Positions 9,126-20,224 of a stretch of 64,000 nt of DNA are shown here, piece after piece. How positions within the stretch are numbered: position 1 is the first letter of the stretch; each line of letters begins with the position of its first letter. Under the pieces are notes generated by a model. The model worked only from the letters and a program-made list of their open reading frames with translations. It was not told the origin of the DNA and ran no database searches. The position numbers were made by a program, and so were the translations under genes. This DNA is from Anoplolepis gracilipes (taxonomy: Eukaryota; Arthropoda; Insecta; Hymenoptera; Formicidae), in the NCBI RefSeq assembly GCF_047496725.1, contig NC_132971.1:9135001-9199000 (forward strand), written 5' to 3'.

Positions 9126-9892
9126 ACGTACGTTAAATATTTAATCGATATTAAATTAATTATAGTAAATACTGGTTGGGGGTGAGGGAACACTGTATTA
9201 AAATAATTAACTTGTGAATATTCTGAAATAAGCGACTATGTATTTTAAAAGCTTAAAGATTTTACAGAGGTTGCAAATAATGATTACAAATGTTGTTCAC
9301 AATTCAAATAAAAAAGGTACAACTGCACTGTACCAGAAATTGGAAATTAATTAACAATAAAGTAGTAATTCTAAATTATAATGTAGAGTGAGTCTAAGCT
9401 CTAAATTATAATATAAGACGAGTCGCGAAGACGAGAAAGTAAAGTATTATTAAAGATCTACCTTGACGACACAAAGTAACTGACGAAGATTAAGTTAAAA
9501 TTGATTTTAGGACGCAGTGAATGTATAAAGACACAGAGACTTTTCACGACTTCGGACTAACGTTTCGGAGAGATGTTGAAGTGACTTATTAAGATGAAGT
9601 TAGGAAAGCGACTTTTTAGGTTGATGGGTTGTTGGCGACTGTTTTAGACGACCGGTGGTGAAAGACTGACTCCGTCCGCAAGCTCGACTGACGTTCTGCG
9701 CTCCGTCCCCACTTTCGGGTCACCTCCCTCTAGGCGTCCGGTGGATCCAAGACTTCCCGGGTTGGCTTATTCATCCGGTGGAGATGGATTCTTGCTCTTG
9801 GTGAGGGAACTCTCCGCCTTCGAAGACATCAGAAGCGGTGAGCTCTTCTTAATCTTAAGTTGATATTCAGCGGCGAATATCAAAAGGCACGT

Positions 9893-10007
9893 TGTTATAA
9901 TATTTCGTTTCGTCGCTGCGTCGAGAGATAAGAATAATATTCGGTTTCATCGGGTCTCTGCGTCAAGAGATAAGAATAATATTCGATTTCACTAAGTCTT
10001 TCTCGCC
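9893..10007 (-). repeat. Minisatellite in LTR2, about two units
   Basis: Contracted counterpart of the five-unit minisatellite in LTR1 (3776-4045); the unit on this strand contains GAGAGATAAGAATAATATTCG. Confidence 0.65.
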
Positions 10008-11075
10008 GTCGCCTATTGCGTCATCATGCGGATGAAAGGCTCTTTGTATTATAATAATTTCGCACTCTTATATTATAATTCTTTTTACAGCAAGAGAGAC
10101 TTATTAATTTAACTATAGCAAGAGTTAATGTTCATTCTCAAAATTATTATGTCTCATAATTAATATTTCTTTTCTTTTCACTTTTTAATTTATGCTTTTA
10201 TATTTAAATTTCTTTTAATTTTCTCTCTTGTTGTATTACATATTTTGTAATGACATATCCGTTTTTATTATAGTATCCATATGGAAAATTTAATTAATGC
10301 AATTACTGTTATTTTAATTTATAATTCCTTTCTATCATGATTCCTTATGGTTTTGCTTTAGCATAGGAGACTAGCTCTTCTTTACATATATATATATATG
10401 AATATATATATATAGACATATATGTATAATACGTGTCATGCGTTATTTTTTTAGAATATTACTTTTTCATCAATTACACTAAGAGAAAGTCTTCCATTTA
10501 GATTTACATGTTGATATATAGAATCAGCTTATTAATCTTATTAAATATATTAATTTATATGGATTGGCATATATATATATATATGGTTCTCAATGCCAGT
10601 GTGCGTATGCTTTCCGAAATGTACTTTACTGAATAATATTTCTTTTTCTTTATTTTTCTTTTCATTATAGTTATGAAAGTGTAAGATTTATAAAGTGATT
10701 GTTAATATGATTTAACTCTAATATAATTAGTTTGCAAGTGTTTCTGTAACAATCGCGTAATTAAATTTCGATGATTATTTTATTTCCATATATTTTAGTA
10801 AAGAGAATTTTATCTTTTATTTGAAAAGTTAATATATAGTAGTTTAATGATTACAAATATTTTTCTTATTTTTCTGATAAGGTCAGTTTTATTTTGTTAA
10901 TACTTCTATGTAAGCGATGTCCAATTTAATAGCTATATAATACTATGCTTGATTAAATATTTTATTAAATTCAAGTTGAGATATATATGTATATCTCATA
11001 CTTTGTGTTCATATCTCTAGCTGTACGTTTATATTTTGGAAAATTTAGTTTGAACTTTTTTGGCGGGACGTCACA

Positions 11076-11669
11076 TGGGCCTCTTCCGAGCCGCTCGGAC
11101 GTTTTCCGAGGACGGGGTCGGGGAGGCGGAAGAGGGCCGGCGCGGGCCGCACGGGCATAGCCCAACGGCGCCGGGTCGGTTCGGCCGTCGGAGCCGCTCG
11201 GACGTATTCGGAGGCAGGGTTCGACGGGATGGAGCCCGACGGTGCATCGCGACCGTTTTCCTTCCGAAGCGGTGCACCGTCGGGGCCCTCTGACGGGAGG
11301 TAACTTCCGTCAAGGGCGCGTGCAAGCTGGTCGTCATGGCGGGAAGACTGGGCCGGCGAGCGGCGACCCAGTCCCAACCGTCCATGGGGCCCCCCGGGTG
11401 GCACCACCCGCTGCGGTATCCTGGAGGTCGGAGGCCGGGAACCCTCGAAAGCCCATGGAGGCGTCAAAACCTCCATGGGTGAGTAAGGGGCCGGGGACCA
11501 GTGCCGGGGATGTATATCCCCCGGCCCGTGTCGTATGTCACCCCCCCCCCCGGGGGAACTTGGGGCCCTGTCGTGGAGTGTTGCCGGTCATGTTTCGGGA
11601 CACTCTGCGGCAGGTGAGGGTACACCCTGGGTGACGGAGCTGCAGCGGGGAGCGGGATTATTCAGAATA
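11076..11669 (+). promoter_or_regulatory. GC-rich 5' leader of the R1-type element
   Basis: About 590 bases before the first convincing ORF1 start (11670). It contains two diverged copies about 97 bases apart of a sequence beginning AGCCGCTCGGACGT (near 11089 and 11188), which suggests subrepeats. Overlapping ORFs on both strands here are what high GC content produces by chance. Confidence 0.5.
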
Positions 11670-14600
11670 ATGAATTCCCAAAAAATAAATAAGAAGACCA
11701 AGGCGGAAATCACCGCAGAATTGTCTGCGGACGGAGCGACTGGGGAGACCTTTAAGGTGCCCGAAATACCCGAAAGCTCTGAGGGGAAGGATATGCCTTC
11801 GTACTCAGGGCCATCGACATCTGGCGGCAAACCTACCATCACGGCTATCCAGGATGGTACGGCAGCGAGGGAGGCGTTGGAAAGGAGATACCTCCAATTT
11901 CCAATGGCCAGAAAGACGAGCAAATGCCCTCATAACGCGAGGCATATATGCCATAGCTGCTAAGCGAGCGGGAAAAGGAGGAAACATACCGATACAGGTA
12001 TAACTCCTGCACCTAGTGGCGAGGACTTGGCGTTCCCAGCGGGATCACGCGCCAGTAGCGTGGCGAGTACGAAGCTGGATCACACGCTGGGTCGTACTAT
12101 GCTAGCTCGGAGGACGAGCAGTCGGACGTCAGCTCCGCCAAGAGAGGTAAAGGAAGGCCCATCACTACGAGTGAAGGGACCAGAGAGAAAAAGGAGGCAA
12201 GGGCCAGAGCAAAAGAAGAGGCCAGAGAGAGAGGGGACACGGATTGGGCCCTAGGTGCCTCAATGCCCGAAGGACAGGCCTGGAAGAGATGCCGGGACAA
12301 CCAGAGGGTAGCGAGGGAGATGTTCTTCCACTCTCCGACACCGGCTGTGGTGTCGGATACGATATTGCAACTTGCATTGCGTGACCATTTTTAAGAGCCT
12401 GCAGGTCTCCAAGAACATTAAAGATCCGCTAGAAGGAGAAATGAAAAAGGCTGTGGCGTCCATTATGGCTGCCACAGCAGTCCTTCATGATAGGACTATA
12501 CAGTCCTCTCCGAACAGCGATGAAGCGGAGGAACTTTGGCACCAATTGGAGCTCCTCAAAGCCGAAAAAGAAAAGGATACGAGCGAGCTCAAGAAGCAAA
12601 TGGAGGAACTCGTTGACCAGGTAAAATTGCTGACGAACCAACTCAGTACTCGCCTGATCAAAGAGGGAAGCATCACAAAAAGTGAAAAGAAGAAGGGCTG
12701 TAGGAACCTTAGAGGACGGAATCGCATAGAATCTGATCAAGATTCAGATTCCGACAGCGAAGAGGGGCAGTCTCTCAGGCTGAGGACACCCCAAAAAGTC
12801 TCCCCAAAGAAGACCGCCTCGAGGAAGGGCAGACTATCTCCAGCATGCGTGTCCCCAAGCCTAATTGGTGACCCCTGCATGGAGGTAAAACCGCAGGCTG
12901 CGAGTATAACAGAGGCACAGGGACCTCTTTTAAAGGGATCCCCTCGACCCCTTCCTCTAATCACTCGCCCTCCAGTCCAAAATGAGTTCGCAATCTTGTA
13001 CGAAGCCCTCAATCAACACCTACAAATCGGTGTTGACTTGAGGGAAAGGATGCTGCGATTCTTCGAAGCAACGAACGGGCAGGGGGAGGCGGTCCAATCT
13101 GCTCCCCTTAACGCACATACCCAGCCGCCAATGGGGAAGGAGGCCGAGGCTGAGATCCCCTCGCCAACTCAGCCCAAGACGCAGGATATTGTTCCCAAAA
13201 GCAGCCAGAGGAAAAAAGCGGCTAAGAAGGAAAAGAAGAAGGGAGAAAGCCAGGTTCGTGCTAACACCAAGATCTCTCCCCTCCCTTCCCTGCCGGTACA
13301 CGCAGCCGATGAGAAACCTGAAAGGAAATCTCGCCAAGATGGGGAACCCTCTGAAACTCCACCCTCTGACGGAGGACCATTAGGCCCGGGGCCCTTCAAC
13401 AAGAAGTCGACAGACCCCGGGACATATGGCCCCTCTGCGACCACTGAAACTCCGTGGAGCGTGGTGGTCGGACGCAAGGGAAAGAAAAAAGTAGGACAGA
13501 CTCCCCTCCCCTCCAAAAGTGTACCCGTTGCTGCGGCCCGGTCACCGCCCAGTGAACAGGGTAAGCGAAAGCAGGGGCAGGTAGCGGGGGGAGAGAAACC
13601 CGGTAAAATGAAGGTTCCCAAAACCTCAGCGGTCATGATAACCTGCCCAGAAGAGAAATATGGCGAGAACATAGCCGCCATCAGAAAGGAGGTAAAACTA
13701 GACCAATTGGGAATCAAGGAAGGAAGCCTCAAGATAAGGAAAGGTCTCACCGAAGCCTTAATCCTGGAGATTTCCGGCGAGGACAAGGCACGCAAGGCGG
13801 GGCAACTCGCCGAACGTGTAAGAGAGGTGATTGGGGACAACAAAGGGGTGCGAGTCACATGCCTCCAGAAAATGGCCGACCTCCGCATTCGGAGGCTGGA
13901 GGACTCCATTACACGGGCGGAGATTGTTGCCGCAATCTCCGGGGAGGGTAAATGCGGGTTCTCGGACGTCAAAGTGGGAGCGTTCGTGAAGGCCCCCCGC
14001 ACCGGCCTCAATACGTTGTTGGTGCAATGTCCAATAGACGCGGCCAACAAACTAATACATGGGAAAGGTACCGATATCGTGGTACAGGTTACCCATCGAG
14101 CTGTTGCCGCAGCTTCCTTTCCGATGCTTTAAGTGCATGGAGGAGGGGCATGTGCAGCAGCAATGCGGCAACGACCGATCCTGTGCCAACCTGTGCTTCC
14201 GCTGCGGCAAAGAGGGCCATAAGGCCAACTCCTGCTCAGAACAAAGAGTGCACTGCGCACTCTGTGCTGACCTTGGGGCACCCGCGGGGCACAGGATGGG
14301 GGGCATGAATTGCCACCCCCCGAAAAAACTCAACAGGAAGAAGGCCAAATCGATTCCTCCCTCCAAAAAACCCACCCCGTTGGCGGGAGGGGTGAAGGGG
14401 GGAATCGATAAGGAAAACCCAAGTCCGTTTTTGATGGAGGTCGTTGTGGGAGAAATCCCACAAGCGAATCAAACGGTCCCAGCCGAGTCTGCGCCCGCGC
14501 CGATGGACACATCGGAGTGTCGCAAGCGGCGCGCGGACTCGGTCAGGAAAGGAAACGAGGAGGGTGCGGGGGGCAAAGAGCTATGCTCCGACTCCCCCAA

Positions 14601-14790
14601 GCCCCAAAGGAAGCCACGCTTAGGTAAAACTAAGCGAGGCAACGAGAAAGAAGACACCCCTACCCCGGGCGCAATTGAGAACGTGAGTAATGCAGCATCG
14701 GACACTGATGGAGCTCCCCTTCCACGGCCCGGTGGCGGGGGGACTGAAACAACGGGGGCCCATTATACCGGCGTGAATGAGGGCTTGTAA
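11670..14790 (+). pseudogene. R1-type ORF1 (gag-like, zinc-knuckle protein), broken
   Basis: ORF1 products of this group bind element RNA. The reading starts at ATG 11670 (MNSQKINKKT...), is broken by frameshifts between about 11880 and 12400, then runs open from 12372 to 14132, and shifts again into the frame 14059-14790. The central part is Lys/Glu-rich and low-complexity. The last conserved part holds three zinc knuckles: CFKC with the H and C of a CX2CX4HX4C (about 14128-14170), a second CFRCGKEGH knuckle, and a third beginning CALC. That triple set is typical of R1-type ORF1. The stop at 14788-14790 overlaps the ORF2 start. Confidence 0.75.
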
Positions 14791-17561
14791 ATTCCTGCAA
14801 GCAAATATTAACCATGCTCGGCGGGCGCAGGATTTACTTCTGCAGACTATTGCCGAGCGTGGTATAGGACTGGCGATCGTGTCGGAGCCGTACTGACCTC
14901 CATCAAAACACCCTAATTGGAGGGTGGACGGCTCTGGCACGGTCGCGGTCATACGCGGGTCGGACAACCACAACCCCCCCTGTTCCTTACTTAAGTCAGG
15001 AAGGGGGTATGTGGCGGTGAAATGAGGTTTCATCGCGGTGGTGGCGTGTTACGCACCGCTTAGTTGGGGCCTTTCTCAATTTGAACTGTATCTGGGGGAG
15101 TTGGAGCACTGTATACGCAGCATTCTCCCCCAGGAGGTGGTGGTGGCCGGTGACTTTAACGTCAGAGCGCAAGCCTGGGGAGATCGGCTCACCACCCTCA
15201 AGGGAGAGGTCCTATTGGACTGGATGGGGGCTTTCGGGCTATGCCTACTAAACACCGGCAACGAGCCTACGTGCGACCGGCTGCTGCGGGGGGCGTCCAT
15301 AGTGGATCTCACTATGATAACCCCCTCCGCGGCACGCCTAAATTGGTCATGGGGGGTGGTCGACCAAGAGATTCTGTCGGACCACCGATATATCGAGTTT
15401 GGTTGTACCACCCTCCAGCTCGGGAGCCCGACCGGCGGTGCGCCATCGCCGCGATAAAATCTAAAAAAGTTAGACCCGGATAGGTTGACGGCGGACGTCC
15501 AGGCCATTCTTTGGCAACACCATCCGCCAGAGGAGGGAGTGGGGAGCCTGGTGGAGGATGTCGCGCGCCTGGTAGACTCGATCACCCAGGCGTGCGACTT
15601 CTCCATGCCCAAGAGCAGGCCCCACTCGCACCGGGCTGCGTACTGGTGGACGGAGGAGATCCTCCTCCGTCGCGGCCAGGAGACTCCTCAAACGCGCCTA
15701 GCGCCGTGGTGACGAGGCCTGGAAAGTCGAGGCACTCAGCGACTATCGGTCCGCTTGAGTGGCGCTGAGTGTCGCCATTCGCTTTTCCAGGGCGAGATCA
15801 TGGGACGAGCTGATCGCGTCCCTTGACGCCGACCCGTGGGGGCGCTCATACAAGATAGTGACGAATAAACTACGTCACTGGGCGCCCCCCGTGACGGTAA
15901 CCCTCCCCTCGGGATCCCTGGGCCAAATAGTCGGGACCCTGTTCCCGACTAACCCCGATCCTCGAGGTCTCGACTGGGGCAGCGCGAACACTGGCGCTGC
16001 CGAGGCCTGGTCCAGGGATCTCGAAATCACCGAGGAGGAGTTGAAGGATGCCGTCCGAGGGGTTAAGAACAACAAGACCTCTGGCCCGGACGGCATTCCA
16101 AGGCGCGTTTGGAAGCTCGTCCTGGAGGAGCCAAACCTATCCGGGTGGCTACGAGGTATTTTTAATACATGCCTCGCGGAGGAGGAATTCCCCCCAATGT
16201 GGGGAAGAGCCAAGTTGGTTCTTCTCCACAAGGGCGGTAAGAAGGAGGGTGACCCGTCATTGTACCGGCCAATTTGCCTGGACGAGGTCGGTAAAATATA
16301 CGAGAGGATTCTCGTTCGCCGACTCATCCAGCATCTGGCGCGCGATGAGATCTTTTCCCTTCACGAGGAACAATATGGCTTCCGTGAGGGCAAGTCCACG
16401 GTGGACGCCGTACTGCGCGTCAGGACCCTCACGGAGTCAGCTGTGGAAACGCGGGAGGGTGGCGTTGGCTGTCGCTTTGGACGTGTCCAACGTTTTTAAC
16501 ACCCTCCCGTGGAAGGCAATCGGGGACGCGCTTAACACCCACCGCGTCCCCGAATACCTCGTGAGAGGTATTCGAGCCTACTTCGGTCACCGTAGGCTCG
16601 AATACAGGGACCAAGACGGCCGGGGTCACACCCGTCGCGTGTACTGCGGGGTTCCACAGGGCTCGGTGTTGGGCCCGCTGTTGTGGAACCTCAGGTACGA
16701 TGGGGTCCTCCATACCGCCCTCCCTCTCGACTGCCGGGTCATCGGGTATGCCGACGATACCCTGCTGGTAGCCGAGGGGGACAACTGGGGGGAAGCCCTA
16801 AACAGGGCTAACAAAGGGGTGGCAGGCCTCGTGAGGGCCATAAGCCGGATTGGCCTGAGGGTGGCCCCCAGCAAGACCGAGGCGGTACTTCTACGACCGC
16901 TGGGCCGCTGGGGAGCCTCCCCTCATCTCCCGACTAGATGTGGACGGTACTGTTGTCCCAGTGAAGTCCCAGATTAAATACCTGGGGCTCCACATCGACG
17001 GCCGATGAAGCTTTGCGGGTCACTTTGACCGCCTGGTCCCGAGAGCGGAGAAGGCGGCGGCAGCGATTAGCCGCTTGCTGCTGAATTTTGGAGGGCCAGA
17101 CGGTCGAGTGCGCCGCGTCTACGCGCACACCGTCCTTAGCATACTGATGTATGCAGCACCGGTGTGGGCGGGCGAGGCGATGGCCACTAGACGCATACAG
17201 GACGCGATGCGTCGCGTCCAGCGCAGGTTGGCCATTCGTCTCGTCCGATGCTATAGGACGCGGCGGCCACCATCCTGGCCGGACTACCCCCTTTGCATAT
17301 GGTCGCCGATTCATACAGACGTCTGTATGACTGGAAATCCGCGGCACGCAGGGGAGGAGTTACCAAAATCCCGGCCAGGATACTGGGCACCTGGAAGCTC
17401 CAGGAGAAAAAGTCTCTCGAGCAGCGATGGATCGCGTCGCTGCACGAGCGCCCCCCAACATCCGGGGAGAGGACGATATCGGCCGTCCTGCCCTGTCTGG
17501 CAGAGTGGCTGGACAAGGCGTGGGGCAACAGTACATTCAGGATGACACAGGTGCTCTCCGG
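14777..17561 (+). pseudogene. R1-type ORF2: endonuclease and reverse transcriptase, broken and truncated
   Basis: Starts at ATG 14777 within the end of ORF1 (MRACKFLQANINH). The endonuclease part shows SEPY, then an in-frame TGA where Arg is usual, a second TGA where Trp fits, then GDFNVRAQAWGD and SDHRY. The RT part (about 15760-16980) shows SGPDGIP, YRPICL, YGFREGKSTVDA, then a frameshift near 16470, ALDVSNVFN, PQGSVLGPLLWN and the catalytic YADD at 16747-16758. A C-terminal part continues in shifting frames to about 17561 and ends within a motif resembling FRMTQVLSG. After that the sequence is antisense cox1. Clearly non-functional. Confidence 0.8.
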
Positions 17562-18486
17562 ATATAGGCTCTGTTTGAAACATAGGCTCGGGTATCAACA
17601 TCTAGCCCAATAGTAAATATATGATGAGCCCAAACAATAAAGCCTAAAAATCCAATTGCTATAAGAGCATAAATTATTCCTAAGGCACCAAAGGTTTCTT
17701 TTTTTCTTCTCTCATTTATGATAATATGGGAAATTAGCCCAAATCCTGGGAGAATAAGAATATAAACTTTGGGGTGACCAAAGAATCAAAATAAATGTTG
17801 ATAAAGAATAGGATCACCCCCTCCTGACGGATTAAAAAATGAAGTATTTAAATTTCGGTCTGTTAAAAGTATTGTGATTGCTCCGGCTAAAATTGGGAGG
17901 GATAAAAGTAAGAGAATTGCTGTAATGAGAATTGATCAAACTAGAAAAGGTATTTTATCAGTTGCGAGATTTTTATGATGTATATTTAAGATTGTAGAAA
18001 TAAAATTAATAGCCCCTAGAATAGAAGATATTCCGGCAATATGAAGAGAAAAAATTGTTAAATCTACTGAAGGACCATTGTGAAATGTATTAGAGGCTAA
18101 AGGGGGATAAATTGTTCATCCAGTCCCAGTTCCATCATTAATAAAATTACTTAATAAAAGTAGAGAGAGTGAGGGGGTAGAAGTCAAAAACTTATATTAT
18201 TTATTCGAGGGTAGGCTATATCAGGTGAACCAAGTATTAGAGGGAAAAGAAAATTTCCAAATCCCCCAATTATAAATGGCATAACTATAAAGAAAATTAT
18301 AATAAATGCGTGTCTAGTAACTATTGAATTATAAATTTGATCATTATTAATTAATGCATTAGATGATCCTAATTTTAAACGAATAATTATTCTTATAGAA
18401 GATCCGATTATCCCAGCCCAAATTGCAAATAAAAAATATAGAATGCCAATATCTTTGTGATTAGTTGAATAAAGTCACTTATTCAT
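17562..18486 (-). pseudogene. cox1: cox1 5' part (NUMT), frameshifted
   Basis: Cytochrome c oxidase subunit I of mitochondrial complex IV. Starts at ATG 18486 (MNKWLYSTNHKDIG, TGA read as Trp) and runs through FFMVMP, WTIYPPLAS, FFGHPKVY and HHIFTIG to about the DVDTRAY motif near the left end, roughly 305 of about 510 codons. One base is missing near 18171-18176: the expected LLPPSLSL reads out of frame across the run of Gs. The left boundary with the R1-type element is near 17561, and the last 40 bases are less well matched. It is antisense to the R1-type element. It would not encode a working protein in any code. Confidence 0.88.
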
Positions 18487-18541
18487 AGTATATTTTTATT
18501 GATAATAAAATTATTTACTAAGTTTAAGTGAGATAATAATA

Positions 18542-18607
18542 GATATCATGTCTGATTTAAGTAATAAATTATAAATTTATTTAAGAAAATTTTAATTTTC
18601 TGATATT
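18542..18607 (+). tRNA. trnY: trnY (NUMT copy), anticodon altered
   Basis: Lies between cox1 and trnC on the opposite strand to cox1, the usual insect place. The acceptor stem pairs GATATCA with TGATATT. The anticodon loop reads TTATAAA, giving ATA where GTA is expected, a likely decay change in the nuclear copy. Confidence 0.6.
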
Positions 18608-18643
18608 ACATTAAATGTGTTATAAAAATATAAATTTTTTATA

Positions 18644-18714
18644 TATTTTATAGTTTAACTAATAAAAATATTAAATTGCAAATTTAAAGAAATTTTTAAT
18701 AAAAAATTAAAATA
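18644..18714 (+). tRNA. trnC: trnC (NUMT copy)
   Basis: Acceptor stem TATTTTA with TAAAATA and anticodon GCA in the loop around 18677-18682. Position between trnW and trnY is the standard insect W-C-Y cluster. Confidence 0.7.
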
Positions 18715-18725
18715 TTAAAATTTTT

Positions 18726-18801
18726 AAGATTTAAAAATTTTTAAAAATTTTATTGTGTAAACTTTGAAAATTTAAAGTTTATAAATTTAACTTAAAATCT
18801 T
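18726..18801 (-). tRNA. trnW: trnW (NUMT copy)
   Basis: Minus strand, acceptor AAGATTT with AAATCTT, anticodon TCA in the loop flanked by CTTTAAAT. It follows nad2 in the mitochondrial major-strand order. Confidence 0.7.
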
Positions 18802-18869
18802 AATATTTAAAATTTATTGATTAAGTGGAGTGAAAATTATATATCTAATTTTAAAAAATTGTATACAAA

Positions 18870-19893
18870 CTAAATTGAAATTATAATTAATGAAAAGATT
18901 AAGCTTAAAATTATGAAAAAAATAAATAATCTATATGAGTGAAAAAATTTATATATGTATATTGGTTTATTAAAAAGCTTAATTATAATTAAATAAAAAT
19001 ATATTATTAGATTTATTAAATTAATATAAACATAAATTAAAATGAAAGAATTTAAAATCATTAAAATAAAAATAAAGTAAAAATTTGAATTTAATAAAAA
19101 AATATAGATTATAGTTCATTTAAAAATAAAAAACGTTAGTGGGGGAATTCTGGCTAAATTAAAAATTAATATCAAACAAATTAAATTAAAATTAATTGAA
19201 GGAAAGTTATTACTTAAAGAAAATCTAAATGAAATTTTAAAATATATAAAAATTATAATAATAATTAATGGGATAAGTGTATAGAATATTAAATATGAAA
19301 ATCAGATTAGGGTTTTAAAATAAATTAAAATTAATATTTATCCGGTCAATCGAAGAAAACATTTGGTTAATTGAAGAAAATCTTAATAAAATTTTAAAAT
19401 TTATTGAATTAATTATTTTAAAGGCGGAGATAAATGCAGATGTTAAAATTATAAAATATAGTAAAAAAATTGGAGGGTTAATAAGTGAAATTATGTATAA
19501 AGGAATAATTTTTTGAATTGTTAAAAAAATAAATAATGAATATCAATCTAAAAAAATAGCTACAGAAGGGATTCATGAATGAAATGGGGGGATCCCTAAT
19601 TTAATTATAATAGAGATAAAAAAATTGATTATAATAAAATTTATTTGTATATATATAAAATTATTAATAATTAAAGTTAACATTATTATTAAGGAAGCTA
19701 AAGCTTGAATGAGATAATATAAAAAAATAATTTTTTTATTTTTTAATTTAATTGATAAAAAACAAATGAATAAAAAATTATTAATTTCCATAATAATACA
19801 AATTATTAATAAATCGTATAAAAATAAAGAAATAAAAGAAAAATAAATTAAATAAGACATTAAAAAAAATTTTATGAATAAATTATGATGCAT
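18870..19893 (-). pseudogene. nad2: nad2 (NUMT unit A), frameshifted
   Basis: NADH dehydrogenase subunit 2 of complex I. In the invertebrate mitochondrial code the N-terminal part (MHHNLFIKFF..., MEINNFLF, GIPPFHSW) reads without stops to the SSINQ motif. It then meets TAA just after 19310; the remaining part (KTLIWFSYL ... to a TAG at 18870-18872) is in another frame. A 21-bp imperfect tandem duplication (19339-19359 and 19360-19380) lies just upstream of the shift in sense. All later units share both lesions. Length of about 1.0 kb is normal for the gene. Confidence 0.85.
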
Positions 19894-19952
19894 ATAAATA
19901 AAATTAATTTTTTAGTTGTATTAAACTTTGAATAAATATTGAATATTAATAT

Positions 19953-20023
19953 TATATTTTAATGTATTATAAAGCATAAAAATTTTTGAAATTTTTTGAG
20001 ATAGTTTAAATCTATTAAATATA
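19953..20023 (+). tRNA. trnQ: trnQ (NUMT unit A)
   Basis: Acceptor TATATTT with AAATATA and anticodon TTG in the loop. It is on the strand opposite to trnI and trnM, as in insects. Confidence 0.7.
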
Positions 20024-20037
20024 AAAAAATTAATTTA

Positions 20038-20105
20038 AATGAAAACATATATAAATTATGTATGATTTATTCTATCAAAATAATCCTTTTATCAGGCATA
20101 TCATT
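20038..20105 (-). tRNA. trnI: trnI (NUMT unit A)
   Basis: Minus strand; acceptor AATGATA opposite the 3' end TTTTCATT, anticodon GAT in TTTTGATAGAA. Confidence 0.75.
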
Positions 20106-20159
20106 AAATAAATTTTTAGTTATTAATAAAATTTAAATAGCAAAAATAATTAATTAAAT

Positions 20160-20224
20160 AAGAGAAAGATAAAATTTCTATATTTAGGGTATGAACCTAA
20201 AAGCTTAGAGAATTAGCTTACTTA
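20160..20224 (-). tRNA. trnM: trnM (NUMT unit A)
   Basis: Minus strand; the very conserved anticodon arm TTAGGTTCATACCCTAA with anticodon CAT. The acceptor ends are poorly paired, so boundaries are approximate. Its position before trnI gives the M-I-Q order seen in ants. Confidence 0.75.

Larger units (their letters stand above)
7888..9469. repeat. 1.6-kb direct duplication, right copy
   Basis: Nearly identical to 1096-2691, same orientation, and begins immediately after the LTR1 terminus. At its far end the homology to the left copy stops at 9469, eight bases upstream (in sense) of the conserved splice donor, whereas LTR2 itself continues to 11075. Confidence 0.8.
7888..11075 (-). mobile_element. 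Giant LTR-like element LTR2, right portion (5' part in its sense)
   Basis: Read on the minus strand it begins TGTGACGTCCCGCC at 11075, like LTR1, and follows LTR1 at about 70% identity through the AT-rich segment, the minisatellite (two units here, 9893-10007), the first-exon region and the donor at 9461, then the conserved block and the MPG locus. It breaks off at 7888 against the end of LTR1 and is continued by 1095-1. Directly beyond 11075 lies the GC-rich 5' leader of the R1-type element. Stretches not listed separately (9480-9890 exon-like and 10050-11060 AT-rich) show no credible ORF. Confidence 0.6.
11076..17561 (+). mobile_element. Degenerate R1-type non-LTR retrotransposon, 3'-truncated
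   Basis: GC content jumps at 11076 and stays high to about 17561. The order is a 5' leader, ORF1 with three C-terminal zinc knuckles, then ORF2 overlapping ORF1 by 14 bases with an apurinic-type endonuclease followed by reverse transcriptase. This organisation and the endonuclease and RT motifs fit the R1 group of arthropod non-LTR elements. It starts directly at the LTR2 terminus and is cut at its 3' end by the NUMT, so any 3' tail is missing. Many nonsense codons and frameshifts mark it as an old, dead copy. Confidence 0.8.

Noticed and set aside
2692..11075. An 8.4-kb DNA transposon with 14-bp terminal inverted repeats (TGTGACGTCCCGCC at both ends)
   Set aside because: The arms are two diverged copies of a 5-kb element in opposite orientation, the right arm is incomplete, LTR1 has its own second terminus at 7887, there is no transposase, and no target duplication flanks the whole.
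13169..14050. 293-aa minus-strand ORF in the R1-type element
   Set aside because: It is antisense to the zinc-knuckle ORF1 in GC-rich sequence; no motif.
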